A DNA stretch of 64,000 bases from assembly GCA_009617715.1 (NCBI GenBank), contig VTFK01000029.1, forward strand, positions 1,178,001 to 1,242,000, read 5' to 3'. Below are positions 1-13,110 of this stretch, piece by piece (the stretch's first letter is position 1; every line of letters begins with the position of its first letter). This DNA is from Plectrocnemia conspersa. Its lineage: Eukaryota; Arthropoda; Insecta; Trichoptera; Polycentropodidae. The position numbers and the translations under genes were made by a program. Below the pieces are notes generated by a model that saw only the letters and a list, made by a program, of their open reading frames with translations, did no database searches and was not told the origin of the DNA.

Positions 1-835
1 AAATTTAAAGTTATATATATAAATTATTTTAAAAAATATTTGTGTTGTACTTTAAGAAACAAGTCATATTTTAATTAACAATTTATCGATATTAATGCAA
101 TGTTGATTTTCTGATTTTCATATAATCAATATTTCTACTGTTATAGTAATAAGATGTAGGTATATGTAATTTATATCCAAAGTATAGACCAAAACATTAA
201 TAATATTTTATTTTCAAAGTACAAATCAACTACTTAGAACGATCATTAGCAATATGAGATACTGAGAATTTTTTTTTAATTACGTATATAAAAATATTAT
301 TAAACATATGTATGTACTGAATTAATTTTTTTAATAAGGTAATTTTGTCAAGTGCAATTAATATCTTACGTTATAATAACATTTTTATCTTACTTTTTTA
401 AATTTTAGATATTAAAATGGATTTTTCCGGTTCTAAAAAAAATTCTTTCCTGTAATCGATACTGTGATTATATTTTTAAAATTTGTAATATCGCTAATGA
501 TTATATAAACATAGTTTAAGTATTTAAGTGTTATTTTGCTAAGGTCTCTATTTAATTTTAAAATAATTTATGATAAATATGTATTTGTTTTGAAACAAAT
601 AATATGTAAAATTCTGCATATTTTTGGTCATAATACTTGCACTTAATAAACAAATTTTCATGATATTTTTTCATTTAAAGTTTTAACTAAAAGTGTAAGT
701 AAAAGTCCAAATAAATTTAGTGTACAATGCGAAAATATAAATGATGCACGGTATAAAACAATAAATTGCTATAAAAACGGAATTAAAAATGAGCAATGAA
801 ATATTTATATGGGTGTCATCTTCTTAATGTATTTG
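1..835. other. AT-rich spacer
   Basis: Very A/T-rich sequence with short homopolymers. No open frame, repeat or regulatory cluster stands out. Confidence 0.7.
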
Positions 836-1310
836 TGCGCCATAGTGGCGCAAGTGTCTGAGAAATAATTTTTACATCGTTACGTTCGGCTCCATCGCGA
901 TACACAGGAAGTTGAAGTTTCACCCTTAAGCAGTCATATAACCCTATAAAAAGGAGGAAGGAACGAGTGAAGCAAACGTCGGTGGCTGTAGGTGGAAAAA
1001 GGCGACTCTGGGAAGGAGAAGAGCGAGGAATGATGCGAAGGAGGAGCTGCCGCCTTTGCGGAGAGATGGACGATGGTGTGGGGGAATGCAGTCATCCGTC
1101 TGCATTAAATAACCTCAGATGGAAATGACTTGGGACGACGGCTGCCAGCTGAAGGAGGTTTTAATTCACGGCAGAAGAAAAAGGTGGAATATTTGTTTCG
1201 GGCGTCGTTAACGCGTTTTAATGAAGAAAACTCAACGAGCCGAGGCCCAGAAAAGGGAAGGTGACGACGAACCACATAAAAGTAGTCGTATGATAATGAC
1301 GTCATTAAAA
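836..1310. promoter_or_regulatory. GC-richer island with CTCF-like palindrome, TATA-like and CRE sites
   Basis: An abrupt rise in G+C compared with both flanks. It opens with a perfect inverted repeat at 836-852 (TGCGCCA, 3-base centre, TGGCGCA), whose TGGCGC half resembles the core of CTCF-type sites. A TATAAAAA box lies at 945-952 in purine-rich context. A perfect TGACGTCA (CRE/ATF-type site) closes the island at 1297-1304. Open frames here are short and run on both strands, which argues against coding. I infer a cis-regulatory element or a promoter; nothing shows which gene it serves. Confidence 0.4.
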
Positions 1311-1619
1311 CATTTCATTTACATGCATATTTTGTTGATATTTAATACGAAACTTTCCTTTCACTTCATAGAAACCAAAGGAGCGAGATGCATTCATTAT
1401 ATACACACACCATATAAATCGAAATAAATATGTTTTTAAATTACTAAATATTTATAATAATAAGATTGTACATATGACATTAAATATATCAATCGCATTT
1501 ATTATATATATATACACAGATTATTGAACTCAACATTGTTTATATCAATGTATAAGTATTGTCTAGTCAATGAAAGAATTCAAGAATATTTATTAAATTT
1601 ATACTAATAAAAAAATATC
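1311..1619. other. AT-rich spacer
   Basis: A/T-rich; only short TA runs are visible. Confidence 0.6.
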
Positions 1620-1860
1620 TGAGAGGCATTGCCATCAGGAGCTTTCCTCGTCTCGCGAAAGCTCTGAGGCTCAAGTCAGCATTCGTAATAAAAGGTAGGC
1701 CGTAATAAAAAACCTCTAAGTAAGCATCGGGGGTCTATTCTATGCAAACTAAAATCAATACGCAGTGCTGAAACCAGTTAGCGAGGTTTTTCTCTTAGCT
1801 GAGCCACCCTACTTCACTGACTTCGTGGCAGCGTTTTCCAACATTTTGTCATGATGAGAA
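1620..1860. promoter_or_regulatory. GC-richer island
   Basis: A unique-looking island with an 8-bp hairpin (GAGCTTTC ... GAAAGCTC) near 1640-1665. There is no usable frame. It may be a regulatory element or an unrecognised old repeat. Confidence 0.3.
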
Positions 1861-2874
1861 TGAATGCATTTTTAAGACGTCAATGAATTTATAAATACTA
1901 AAAAAACTAATAATATTAAATCACACATACGTGGATTTTGCATTTTAAATAAATAACTTGTTTGAAACATATTCATTATAATAAAATCTGATAATTAAGT
2001 TAAAATCTATTATGTATGTGAAAATAATTCGTAAACCTCAAATCTAAGGTAATTTCTTATTTAATAAATCCTTTGAGTATTGTATAAATTTGACTGACTT
2101 TTAATTCCTCACTGAAAAATTTTGTGTCGTAAGAATAATATAGTATTATATGTCAACCTTTTCTCAAATATTAAAAAAAAAAATCTAATATTGCTTATTA
2201 GAAAAAATAAATAAAGAAAAAATTACTTTATTTATTACTAAAAATTTTTTGTTATAATCTGTGCTACTATAAATTTTTTTTAGTTATCTGTGATATTAAT
2301 TAGATGTGAGCCATTTTTTACTGGTGTTTACAACAATGCCGTTTCTGTTAGACGTGTGTGACGCAGCACTCGTAATAATGTCTGTTTCAATTAAATTAAA
2401 TTATTCTGTGCGAAAGAACTACTGCTAAAATTTATTGTACTATGTTACGATGGGATAAAGTGGTTTTGCGTATCCAAAACAGAAAGAAGTAAAATTCATG
2501 AGTGAAAGATTATTCGTCAGCACTATCTAAATCATTCAAATAATTTAGAAAAAAATCATTTTGATAGTAATTTGATTTAATGCGTTGGGTGTCAAATAGA
2601 AACATTACTAATGCATTGTTATGAATAGTGATTATATAAAAAAAAAAAAATTCCAAAATATTATGATTTATAAATATATTATAGAACTTCACTTTTGCTT
2701 ATCAAGCAAAATCAAATCTTTCACATATGCATGATAATATCAAACGTATAATTTTGAATAAAATTTTCACACAATAAACCGTAAATAATAAATGAAAATA
2801 TATATTTTTTTATACACTACAGAATGATGATCATTGTGATTATGACTATATTAAATCTGAATATTCAACTTGAA
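1861..2874. other. AT-rich spacer
   Basis: A/T-rich with poly(A)/poly(T) runs; nothing specific seen. Confidence 0.6.
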
Positions 2875-3090
2875 GAGCGCTTTTTTACCCCCGACGGGGA
2901 TTAACCACCCCGTCCCACATATTTTCACCCCTTCGGTGTTCCCGGTAGGCCTACCCGCCGGTTGGGGCAGGTCCGCAAGAAAGCCGTGGGAGGTAAGATG
3001 CACCGTCTGCCACCCCTATGCGCCAAGGCTACCCCGACCATTAAACTAGATTGACGACTTGAATCTGTGCCGCGGCGAAGGGGTTAAATG
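2875..3090. mobile_element. C-run-rich GC fragment, possible retroelement piece
   Basis: A sharply bounded block with repeated CACCCC/CCGG runs, followed on the right by a low-complexity A-rich tail (from about 3090) like the tail of a retroposed element. It shares short words with the GC block at 20.04 kb (GGTCCGCA, GCCAAGGCTA) and is similar in style to those at 13.64 and 50.4 kb. That pattern fits fragments of related non-LTR retrotransposon or UTR sequence, but I cannot name a family. A unique GC-rich regulatory element is the alternative. Confidence 0.3.
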
Positions 3091-4050
3091 AGAATAAAAA
3101 ATAATAAATTAATTATTTTTAAGTGTTACACATTTTTTTTCTGGCGAGGCGCATTATGGACCGTTCATTGTGTTGAAAGATTCCGGTTCTGCTCTGCAGA
3201 TTTTTTAAAAATAATTTAATATAAAGCTCTTTCATTCGAAAGCATTTAAGATTATTCTTATATTGATTTAGTGTTTTAAAGTTTTAAATAAATCAGGTGA
3301 ACCATTGTTATAATAAGAGGTATATTTTTTTATCGATATATTTTAAAATGAAAGTACAGTGAAATTAATCAATAAAATAACTATCACCTTCAAAACTCCT
3401 ATTAAGTGTCATATTATTATGTGACGTTATACATTTTTGATTTATGTAGGAACTTAAGAAAATTACATAAAATGTTTGAATGAAAGTACTGACTAAAGTT
3501 AATGCAACAAACGCTCATTCATGATTATGTAATTTAAATAATTTTTTATTATCTGAGAACCACTATTTATGTATTATTCCAGAAGCTTGATGAAAATCTA
3601 TTCCTTTAAGAATAAAATCACCACTAAATTGTAAACTTTATAAATGTAACGAAAAGAAAATTGTATGAAGAATTTAGTGTTATTTTATTAAAGTTTTAAA
3701 AATGAAAGTTTAGACTGGAACCATGGAAGAGTGGATCGTAAGATCTTTTATAAGTAAAGTTTAAGAACCACTGTTAAACATTCATTAACTACTTCTCGTT
3801 CATTTCCTATTTGTATTATATTTTTAAAGAATCAATATTTAATATCACTGATAAAGTACGTATATGCTATATATACTCAAATGAAAATTGCACTATATTT
3901 TGGAGGAAATGAGAAAGAAACATATATGAATAAAAAATTAATTAATTAAATATTTACAAAAATTCGTATCAATGCATATATTCTAGAATCTCAAGAGTCA
4001 TTATAACAACTATTTAAAATATAGTTACGTTCTTATACTCATAAATGTGA
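3091..4050. other. AT-rich spacer
   Basis: No feature seen beyond A/T runs. Confidence 0.6.
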
Positions 4051-4800
4051 ATCACTTTGGCCGTTCTCATTAACAGATCTCGTTGAAAGCGCTCCCAAGG
4101 GCATGTCGATGCATACTAAGTGCTCAAAAGGGAAGATCCAGTAAAAATCATTATAATTTAGTATTTCGATTGGTCTCACAGTTCGTTAATTATTTATAAC
4201 GACAGTCATATATACATATACATACAAATCGTTGTATGATGAAATCTAAACGTAAGCTCAGGCGACAGACGGCGGAAAAGAACGTATAAAAGAGGCGCTC
4301 ACTTCTATACGCTCACCCTCTTAAAGATACATTTCCAAAGAACCCTTTTTTGCACAACATACCCATAAGAAAGACAAAGAGTCCTTTTTCACCTCCTTCT
4401 CCCATTTCTCCTTTATAAGACAGGTACTTTTGTAGACTTTCTCCCCAAAGTGTGTGTTGTTATGAATGCCTATGCACTTGTGCATTTAAAAAAGTGCGCG
4501 TATGATTGTCGGTCGTCGTGATATATAAGAGTAATCTCCCTAGCTCACTCACACATGCACACACATTCACTCTCTCTCAAGGCATCAGAAATTCAGAATC
4601 TTTTTTTAATAGGTTTATTTTTTTAAACCATGGAAGACAAACCTTTTCGTAGCATGCATGCTAGTGTCGTTACAATAACGATTGTCTTCAGCCGGAGCCG
4701 GCACAAACACGTCGACCATTTGTGGATGAGATTGAGGCCGTTCCTAAAAAAGTTTGATAAACACTCACTATATTAATCAATCATTTATGGCATACAAATC
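4051..4800. promoter_or_regulatory. Island with a strong TATA box
   Basis: A GC-richer, pyrimidine-rich island. A consensus TATAAAAG at 4285-4292 is flanked by GC-rich DNA, with pyrimidine/A steps (GCTCACC) about 25-30 bases downstream, the spacing expected of a pol II start site on the plus strand. CT-rich stretches near 4550-4580 could bind a GAGA-type factor. A small ORF at 4630 follows about 310 bases after the inferred start. I infer a promoter; no transcript evidence is available. Confidence 0.4.
4630..4776 (+). CDS. Candidate small ORF, 48 aa
   Basis: ATG in a favourable context (AAACCATGG) opens a 48-codon frame beginning MEDKPF and ending KKFDKHSLY before TAA. The peptide is basic (several Arg, Lys and His), with a short hydrophobic stretch VVTITIVF and no recognised domain. 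It lies about 310 bp downstream of the TATA box at 4285, so it could be the first ORF of that transcript. Chance cannot be excluded at this length and composition. The start was chosen because it is the only ATG with a good context. Confidence 0.22.
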   Translation: MEDKPFRSMHASVVTITIVFSRSRHKHVDHLWMRLRPFLKKFDKHSLY

Positions 4801-7200
4801 TACTACGCAAACTTGTTTTTATTTTTTCTAACTCGTCTATCTACTATATAATACGCGAGTCGTTGTCGGTTAATTATAATTATTTCGCGCTGTTATTTAT
4901 ATTCGGGCCCCATCCACCGCCGCACACAAAAGCTCAAAATGAAAGCGGGGAAAATTTCAAAAAATTCGTTGAAGACACGAAAGGGTTGTCCTTTGTAAAG
5001 AAAATCCCACCCCAGACTGAGAACATCATAAATGTGCGCCGGATGAAGTATTACTTTTCATGATGTAAGATGGGTCTCCGTGTTCTGCGGCTTTTTTAAT
5101 TGCTTTAAACGAACCTTGCATAAATACATATTGTATACAATGAAAGTATGTGTATATATTAATAAAAACAGAGAATAGAAAAATATATTTAAATACATGT
5201 AACTGGCAAATTATAGTACATGTACAATAGTAAATCATAAATTTAAATATTGTGAATTATCGTTTAAGAGCTTGTAGAAAAAAATATTTGCGATAAACCT
5301 AAAAAATATTTATTTTTCTACTAAGCATAGCAAGCCAAATTGGATACTGTACGTGAATAATATATTATATACATTAATTTGCAAGAAGATACAATAAAAC
5401 ATTTACCAAATCAAAGCATTATCATTACATAGGACACTAGCGGGACGGATTTTGTTTATATTATTTTAAATGTATACTAATATTGTCAAATAATTATTTA
5501 CATATATAAAATGTGTATTTTTAAGTTTATATATTATACAATAACTAAAACAATATTATACAATAAATAATAAATATTGTTAGATTCATATTAAATCTTA
5601 TGCTTGAAGAAATTGCCTTTTCTTTAGGAATGCAAGATTCATATTTTTCAGTTAGAATTTAAAGTTTCAAAAAAATGTATGAGTCTATATTAAAAAAATA
5701 TGCCAAAAATATCTAATGCTAAACTGAAGAAAGATAATATTAGTTTATGGACAGCGATTTTAAAAGCAAGCTTTGGAAGAGTGTTATGTTTATAAATTAA
5801 TATGTGCCTGTTGAAAAATATTCGCGTATCCTCATTCCATTAACGACATAAGTTATCTTATGTAAATCAATATTTAATTTATGTATTGCCTAAATCTATT
5901 GACTGATCTGCGTATTGCTTAAAAAAAAAAGTTTGCTATTTACTGGTAAGATTAATTTTAATTTTATTATTAAATGTATATTTGCTTTTTCATTTTTCTC
6001 ATATTATTTTTATATAATCTAAAGTAAGTAAATATAGCTGCAAATTGGATTGTTGCATTTCACAGGTGGAACTTGTTGGTTCTGAGATATTTTCTTACTT
6101 TATATTTTAAATACGAAATACTTATAGAGCTACAATTAAATGCGATTGCTGCTATCGATGATTTAAAACAGTGTTTTACAATCGGTTATCCGCAAATATT
6201 TAGCGTCCATTTATGCTAAAAAAATTTAAGAAATTCTGTAAAATCTGTACACATGCAGGTGAACCTTTCGTTTTTTAACACTGTATTATTTCGCAACTAT
6301 TTCCTGTGTCTTTGATTTGAACATTTTTAATCTCTTCGAAATGAATAAAAAAAAAACAAGATCTTTTAACATTCTTTCAATAAAAGTAGTGACACCGAAA
6401 AGTAACCATACGTAACCGAAGTCAGTAACCATACTATTTTATTATGATTTTTGAGATATTATTTTGAAATCTAAAACTTTAGAGATTAACTTATTTCTTG
6501 CCTTGACTAATGCGCATGGCTTGGACTCAAAGAAATGCGTCGGAGTATAGTTGCAAAAATTTAAGCTGTTGCTCATCCACAAAGAGCACCTAGCTGCAAA
6601 ATAGCTTTTAACTGAACTAAACGCAGCGATGAAGGATTAAAATTACACTTCACAACACTGTGAGAGAGTATGGAATCGAAATAGTAAAATCGCAAAAGTG
6701 AGCTGGATATGAGAAATTATTTCTCTCGCAATTTTTTAAACTGATTGAAGAAATAAAATAATTTCTAAGAGAGCGAAAATTCGGCCCTGTTAGAGCCTTT
6801 GGTACTCAATGAATGAATGGCTAAACTTGTATATATATATAGTAGACATATTAGGCTTTTTAATGATTTTAATATTTCTCTCTTTGCATTTTTACAAATA
6901 TTTTTAAATTGAGGAATAAGATTGATGCGTTCAAAAAATGTCTCTTTGGGATAGTAAGAAGGAAATACGTTTCAAACATAGTTGTTAAGCACTTAAGGGT
7001 ATCAATTCATTATTACCTCGATAATGAAGATCCTCATGAAAGTAATAGGTATATGAATAATTAATATTTTTATAAATTAATCGAGATTCAGATCGTACAA
7101 TTTAATTAATATTATTTACTTTTGCATTAGTGCTCCGTGTAAAATGGTTGCGAAATACTGTTTAAAATGCAATAATATATATTTTTACAGTTTATTATAA
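4801..7200. other. Mostly AT-rich spacer
   Basis: A/T-rich with two weak islands: 4855-5090 (CCATCCACCGCCGCAC segment) and 6480-6800. At 6395-6435 the word GTAACC occurs three times within about 35 bases, two of them as AGTAACCATAC. No frame or repeat family recognised. Confidence 0.5.
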
Positions 7201-8220
7201 ACTAGCCTTGTAAGCAATAACTAACTTTATAGCCACCCTATATTTTGAGGAGCAAGTGCTTCAGGGACACCATCACCACCTCCTCAGTGTAAGCACGTGT
7301 CGACACGTAGGTACATATTGTGTCGCATAGAACTTTCACTCTCGCCGTCTTTTGTCACAAGCTTTCACTCTCTCGCCTTGCCTCACTTTCATGTGTAATT
7401 TTCGATCTTCCCCATACAGAGTTGACCCCCTTGAGACGCAAATTATCTACAATCTATCAGTAATTAATCACGAAAGTATTTAATTACAATGTTAAGTAAA
7501 AAAAAACTGCATTGTCGTTTGAGTTCCTTTCAGTGCAGCAAGCACGTGACCCTATCATCGTGGGAGGGAATCGCTCTTGACGAAACCGTGACATGACAAG
7601 GATATCACTTTAAGTGGCGCGTCCTCATATTATGATTTGATACAGCATACGAATTGCTCAATCCATCTAATAAGAGTCTACATTAGACGCGACTTCATTG
7701 AAAACAATTGCGTGAGAAGAAAGCATACGTATCTAAACCGCAAGTCTTCGTTATATCCTTTCAGCGTACGTAGACCACGAAGTGGACAATGGAAAGAGAG
7801 TTGAATATCTTTTTAGAGGAAGTGTGTGCACTCAAGATTAAGAAAGGTATCGATGTCAACCGGTTCGCCTCGTATAAATGGAAAAAACATTATATTTTTA
7901 ATTAGAGAATTAACGTTTATAAAATATACTTTCGCAGCAGTGAATCTCCCTTCAAAAGGTCTCAGACAGTACTCGAGTAACCGCAAAGGTCTTTGTCTCT
8001 TTTGTCTAAGTCATATTATCCCACAGGAAGCACAGACTACTTTTGATTCTTATTTTTATTTACACACAAAATAAACCGATTATATACAGAGTTATTATAT
8101 TTAGAAGACAAAGAGCTGTCTTTTTAGGACTACGCGGGAGTCTACGCGAACAAATGGTATATAGTTGGGACGCGCTACGAAAATAAAACACTACGTGGAG
8201 CAGCAGCTTAGGATTAGGTG
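7201..8220. promoter_or_regulatory. Composite GC-richer island
   Basis: A kilobase of mixed composition with CACTCTC repeats (7335-7385), CACGTG/CACGTGT E-box-like words around 7295 and 7540, and a GTGGCGC word at 7614-7620. An 82-codon frame at 7826-8074 has no coding signature. It reads as unique, possibly conserved, non-coding sequence. Confidence 0.35.
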
Positions 8221-9560
8221 TAGCAAATAGGTAAAAAATTATATTACTTTTATTATTGTATATTTAAAAATTCTAAATTTTTCGATTAGTCTCAAATCCA
8301 TTTTTATTACAATTTAAACGGGTATGTGACACAATCACTAATATGTTTTAAATGATTAGATATATGTAGTAGTATCTCTTAATGTGAATTCTCAATAAAT
8401 TTTAATATTATAAAAATCTTTATATACGGTTTACATTTTATCTATTTTTTATACTTTTAATAGTAGTATGAATTTAATATATAATTTATTTATATATTAT
8501 AATTTTAATAATTTATAAGCAATTAAATTTATTTTTCTTTAAATTATAGTAATTAAACTCGATAAAATAGTCTTAGAATCGGTTCAAATTTTATTAAAAT
8601 GTGATAATTTTGTATATTAAATATTGAAAAATGGCTGTGATTATATAATAGTTTTCAAGCATTTGCTTAAAAATTAAAAATATTTGTCTAATTTTAAAAT
8701 AAATTGTAAAATTGTTAATGATCTTTGTAAGAAATATTTTATAAAAAAATTATTTTATTATAAAAGGAGAAAGGATTTATCTTATATCATACATACAATT
8801 TTAATGTATATTATATGTATGATTTATAAAAAAAAATTGGGAAAAAAGAATAAGGAAAATAGATACTTCATGTTATTATTTCATTTCAGTTTATTTTCAT
8901 ATCATCAAAAATTAATGTATATTTTTTATAAAATAATATATAAAACATAGATTTAAAAAAATAAATATATCAAATAGTCAGTGCTGAAAATAAATATTGA
9001 AAAGTCTATAAATAAATATATCTTATATAAACTATTATATGTATATAAAAAAGTTAAAATTTATATACATCCAATTCTCAGAGCTGTGTTATACATAAGT
9101 TAAAAATATAATCATATGGTACTTTTTAAGCATCACGCTTGTTGTAATTGTATTTTATATATAGTTATACTTTTGATTTTTTAAATAGATAATGTTTTTT
9201 AACTTGAATCTATGCATTTCCAACGAATTGACAAATTCACAGCAAGAATCAAATAAATTGGTGATTTGCTTAAATTCACTTAAATTCAATAATAATGAGA
9301 TCTGTTAAATATATTTAATTTTTTTAGTTGTTTTTTTTTTAAATTTAAAATGACATTTTCTTTTCTGACAGTTTTATATACATACTCTTATGGTATAGAA
9401 TGGTGTAAAAAAATTTAGTTGCCCAATTAACGCTTAAAACTATTAAAAATGTTGAATAGCTTAATTCTTGCTTTTAGTTTTGTAGATGTAAATTCAAAAA
9501 GACAACCGGATGTGATATCTACTTTTATTTGCGGATATTGTTCACAGTATTGTTAATTAA
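8221..9560. other. AT-rich spacer
   Basis: The most A/T-biased stretch so far. The 88-codon lysine/tyrosine/isoleucine frame at 8684-8950 is a composition artefact. Confidence 0.6.
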
Positions 9561-9591
9561 TTTTATGGTGGTATATGGTCTGTATGTGCAG

Positions 9592-9813
9592 GTTTCACGG
9601 TCAAGTGGCTTCCATGGTGGCGCACTCTAAAGGAAACGGATGTGATGAAGATGAGCGAGAGAGAGAGAGGAGTGGCGCGTGCCCATCACCCTTGCTTCCT
9701 TCCCTCGTCGTCAGATTGGAAGGTCGACCAGATACGAGGAGAATGAGGAGATATACTCCATTGATGAGGGTGGTCGACGATCGGTACGTAGCGGTGAATG
9801 ACACCACAATCAG
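9592..9813 (+). CDS. Candidate internal exon, 222 bp
   Basis: An acceptor-like TGTATGTGCAG ends at 9591 and a consensus donor CAG|GTAAGTA begins at 9814. The 222 bases between are GC-rich, and one plus-strand frame stays open throughout (73 full codons, including VVDDRYVAVNDTTIR just before the donor). No family is recognised. The block also contains a GA tract (9656-9672) and two GTGGCGC words (9617-9623, 9672-9678). The minus strand is open too, so the exon call rests mainly on splice signals. The alternatives are a non-coding exon or an insulator/regulatory element. Confidence 0.3.
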
Positions 9814-9859
9814 GTAAGTATGCGTGCTCCATTCATAGTCATGCCTCATGCCACCGTGG

Positions 9860-10310
9860 CGGATACGTAGTACGATGCTACTTTCCATGTACTTACAATC
9901 GGTGGTTATGAATGAAACTTGTAAAAGTAAAATAGTCAATCAATAAGATTACATACTTAGCGTAAGGAATAAACAAAAGCCTAAATAGTTTACGATGATC
10001 TTTGAGTATTTAATAGATCAAGAATAAAAAAAACAAGATGCGAACGATTCATATTATTCACCAAAATACAGTTTTACAGTTTTTAATAATTTGCAATGAA
10101 ATATTAAAATTAAGTATTTTTTTATTAAGGGAATCAAATGAATTTTATTCGAAAAAATCAAATGTTACCTGTAAAGAAAAATAATTTATAAAAATTGCAT
10201 TTCAATACCAAATATGTCACGGAACTATAAGATTTCGCTAAGTTGTAAAGCTTATGTATATATGTTTCATAACACAATGATTAACGATGTAAAACTTATC
10301 GAGCGAAAGG
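9860..10310. other. AT-rich spacer
   Basis: Nothing seen. Confidence 0.6.
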
Positions 10311-10720
10311 GATAATTTAACCCTTCTCTACCGTGGAATTTAACACTTATCGGAATCTTTCACACACACAAAACTTTCTCACAGCAGCGTTCGAAGACTT
10401 CCCACACTTTTGTTATTGTCCGCTTCCTTCCTTCTTCCCCGTATTGTGTGTCAACACACCCTTCGCACATTATAATCACACTTAACGAGGAGAAAATTGT
10501 TGTTATGTATATGGGCACATTACTACGACTTCCATTCATACGCCGAAGACAATGTTGTTTTTCTCCGGGACTCAGTTGAAGCACAACGAAAAGGAAGTTC
10601 CCACATTGGCCATCGATACTCGTAAGGGTTTAAATCGTATTTGTGTGTATTGTCATGCGGTCAATGGGATCGGGTTTAACAATCAGTATACGGAAACGGA
10701 AATTTTTGGTGATCAATGAT
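10311..10720. promoter_or_regulatory. GC-richer island
   Basis: A pyrimidine-rich block (CTTCCTTCCTTCTTCC near 10420) and a CGCCGAAGACAATG segment. The 74-codon minus frame has no coding features. Probably regulatory. Confidence 0.3.
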
Positions 10721-11255
10721 CGTTCAAATGTACCTATATAATGAATTTAAACGAAATATGTCGTGCAAATATATTTTCGATTAGTGTATGTATACGTGTT
10801 GTATGTAAGGATTTGTAACTGTATCTTCAATTTAAACGGTTTAACTTAAACACGCTACGAGGAATGCGATTTCTTCTTCAAATTGCTCAGTAATTGTTTG
10901 CATTGAAGCTTCTCAATGTTTTATTTTCCATTTAAAACTAAAATAAATTTTTGTTTTGCAATTTTTTTTTAATTGCTTGACTATTAAATAAATTAAATAA
11001 TAAATATTATATAGATACATATAATTAAAAAAAAACTCATGCTAAATTATGCAATATTTAAAATAAGTAAATAATTTCACACATATGTATATCAGTTAAT
11101 AGAATTGTCGCAAAAACGTAGTCAAGTTTAATTCCAGAAATCAAATATAGGCATGTATTATACGTATTTAAAAAAAATGTTAATTTTAGAAATGGAATAA
11201 TTTTTGAATTTTTTATTGTAGATAAATATAAATGCCGGGATTAATCGTGGTTAGA
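10721..11255. other. AT-rich spacer
   Basis: Nothing seen. Confidence 0.6.
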
Positions 11256-11263
11256 ACTTAGAA

Positions 11264-11339
11264 AATTCGTGATAATGGCAGGTGCGTCATTGCCGAAATA
11301 TTGAATCGTGAGTTTTACTCGCGACGAATCCTGTCATTT
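11264..11339 (+). repeat. Duplicated MAGAS-type element, copy 1
   Basis: It matches 44562-44645 over roughly 80 bases with small gaps. The best core is 37 bases with 29 identities. From ATG at 11275 it reads MAGASLPKY then TGA (11302-11304), and a strong donor-like GTGAGT begins at 11308. Compared with copy 2, five of the eight shared codons after ATG keep the amino acid while changing the third base. One codon changes Leu to Arg. That pattern suggests past selection on the frame, but the stop before the donor makes this copy a 9-aa ORF or a dead first exon. Confidence 0.4.
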
Positions 11340-11345
11340 AAATAA

Positions 11346-12480
11346 TATAAATACTTGCAAATCGTATGAAAATAATTGTTTATACTAATCGAAAATTTTA
11401 TTTTTGCTATAATTATAAAAAAAATCGCCAGGAATATATTTTATTAATGTATTATCTTGTACCACAAGCAATCATAAAAACGCAATTAACAAATATTAAC
11501 CTACAAAAATATTAATACATTAAACTTAAAAAGAATGAGATCAAATGAGAATATCACAATTTAGAATGAGATACAAAACATTGGGATATTAACTGCCAAA
11601 ATATTGTAGAGATTTTCCTTAAGCAGTTTTTTTGGTTAATATTGAAAAAAAACTTAGTAGATTTAAAATAATCGGTAAATAATAATCAGTAAATATCTAA
11701 AAATTTAAATATTCCTGACAAAATATTCTTTAAACTTTTCTTAAAAAAAATAGCAATTTTTTATAAATGTTTAAAAAATTCTAATTAGTTTTAAAATATT
11801 AAACTAAAATATCTATCGATGCAAAATTAGCGTGTGAATAACATAAAATAAAATAATATTATTTTTAATGTCGAATTATGCTTTAAAGTTTAAAGTTCAA
11901 GGATAGATATTCGAGTATAATATTTTTTAATATCATAATTTTAAATAACATCCATGTTTTTATTAAAATATTTATTATAGATTATTTAAAAGCTAGTATA
12001 AATATATTATACTAATTTTGACAAATTACGTATCATATAAAATAAAATATTTTTATTATATAAATTTTATGAAATAGTGTTTTATATAAATATAAAAAGT
12101 TTGAGAAACATATCTATCAAGATAGACACGCCATTGCGAAATGATCCCTCGTTTATTAGAAAACTTGGACTATTTTAAATTATCATGACGCCAAAATCGC
12201 GCTTCTTCTGTATATACATGCTTCCCAATCGTTTTTTTTATATATTATATAATAATGAATCTTATAACAAAAGTGCATATGGCTAGCGTCACAGATAATC
12301 CGGAACTAAATAATAAGATGCATCATCATCATCGTATTTCATTAAATTTATAAACATTATTGCAATATTTAATTTATTTGCTTTGTAATTAAATAATCAA
12401 GTATTTTTGTCAATATTATATGAATATATTTTACTGATTAATTTAGGAATAGGTATATAAATCGCAAACTTAAAATTTTC
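11346..12480. other. AT-rich spacer
   Basis: A/T-rich, no features recognised. Confidence 0.6.
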
Positions 12481-13110
12481 AATTAGCCATATGCAGTGAG
12501 TAAGCAACTATTCGAAGACCGATGAAGCGTTTTACCCTTAGAACTTTCATTAGCAACATAGGGGTGCATTGTTGAAAGTTTTCTTGAGGAAGCATTGTTG
12601 TATTGAAGACGTCTTTGGACGTCTTTTTTTAAAGTGACTATAGAAAGTTTAATGGCGGAAGTGATTCGACAGTTTACAAACGTTAACTTTTTACCTTGCA
12701 AGTATCATGCTTTATTAAAGGTCCATATCTAATTATTTAATGTGTTTAGGTTCATGGATAAAGTAGTCGCTGAATATGACATACGATCGTCAAGATTGTC
12801 AGTTAAATAAAAAGTTTCAATGAAAAGTCAGATTGACAACAGAAAAACATCAGACATCAGAAATTACAGATTGATTAAGGATTCCGATTAGTGACATGTT
12901 GCGAAACGGTAAAGTTCAACAAGGCCTAAGCGGAATTCCGGCGACGAACGAATAGGCAAAGTTGATGTCTGGCAGGTCTGTCTGCAAAAATGGAGGGTTG
13001 CCAGTTAGTTATTCCTAGCATTGCTGATTGTGTGTAGAGTGCATCCGCAGAAAAACGGACATTTCCCATCAGCGCGGTGAGAAATATTTATGGAATACGA
13101 TTCTCGTGAG
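12481..13110. promoter_or_regulatory. GC-richer island
   Basis: A moderate-GC block. It contains a small hairpin at about 12606-12625 (AAGACGTC, TTTG, GACGTCTT) immediately followed by a T run, which looks like a pol III or hairpin-type stop signal but has no RNA gene in front of it. The second half (12895-13080) is GC-rich with only very short frames. Confidence 0.3.

Noticed and set aside
12606..12632. Rho-independent-like hairpin plus T run
   Set aside because: Eukaryotic context and no RNA gene upstream; eight-base hairpins with T runs are expected by chance.
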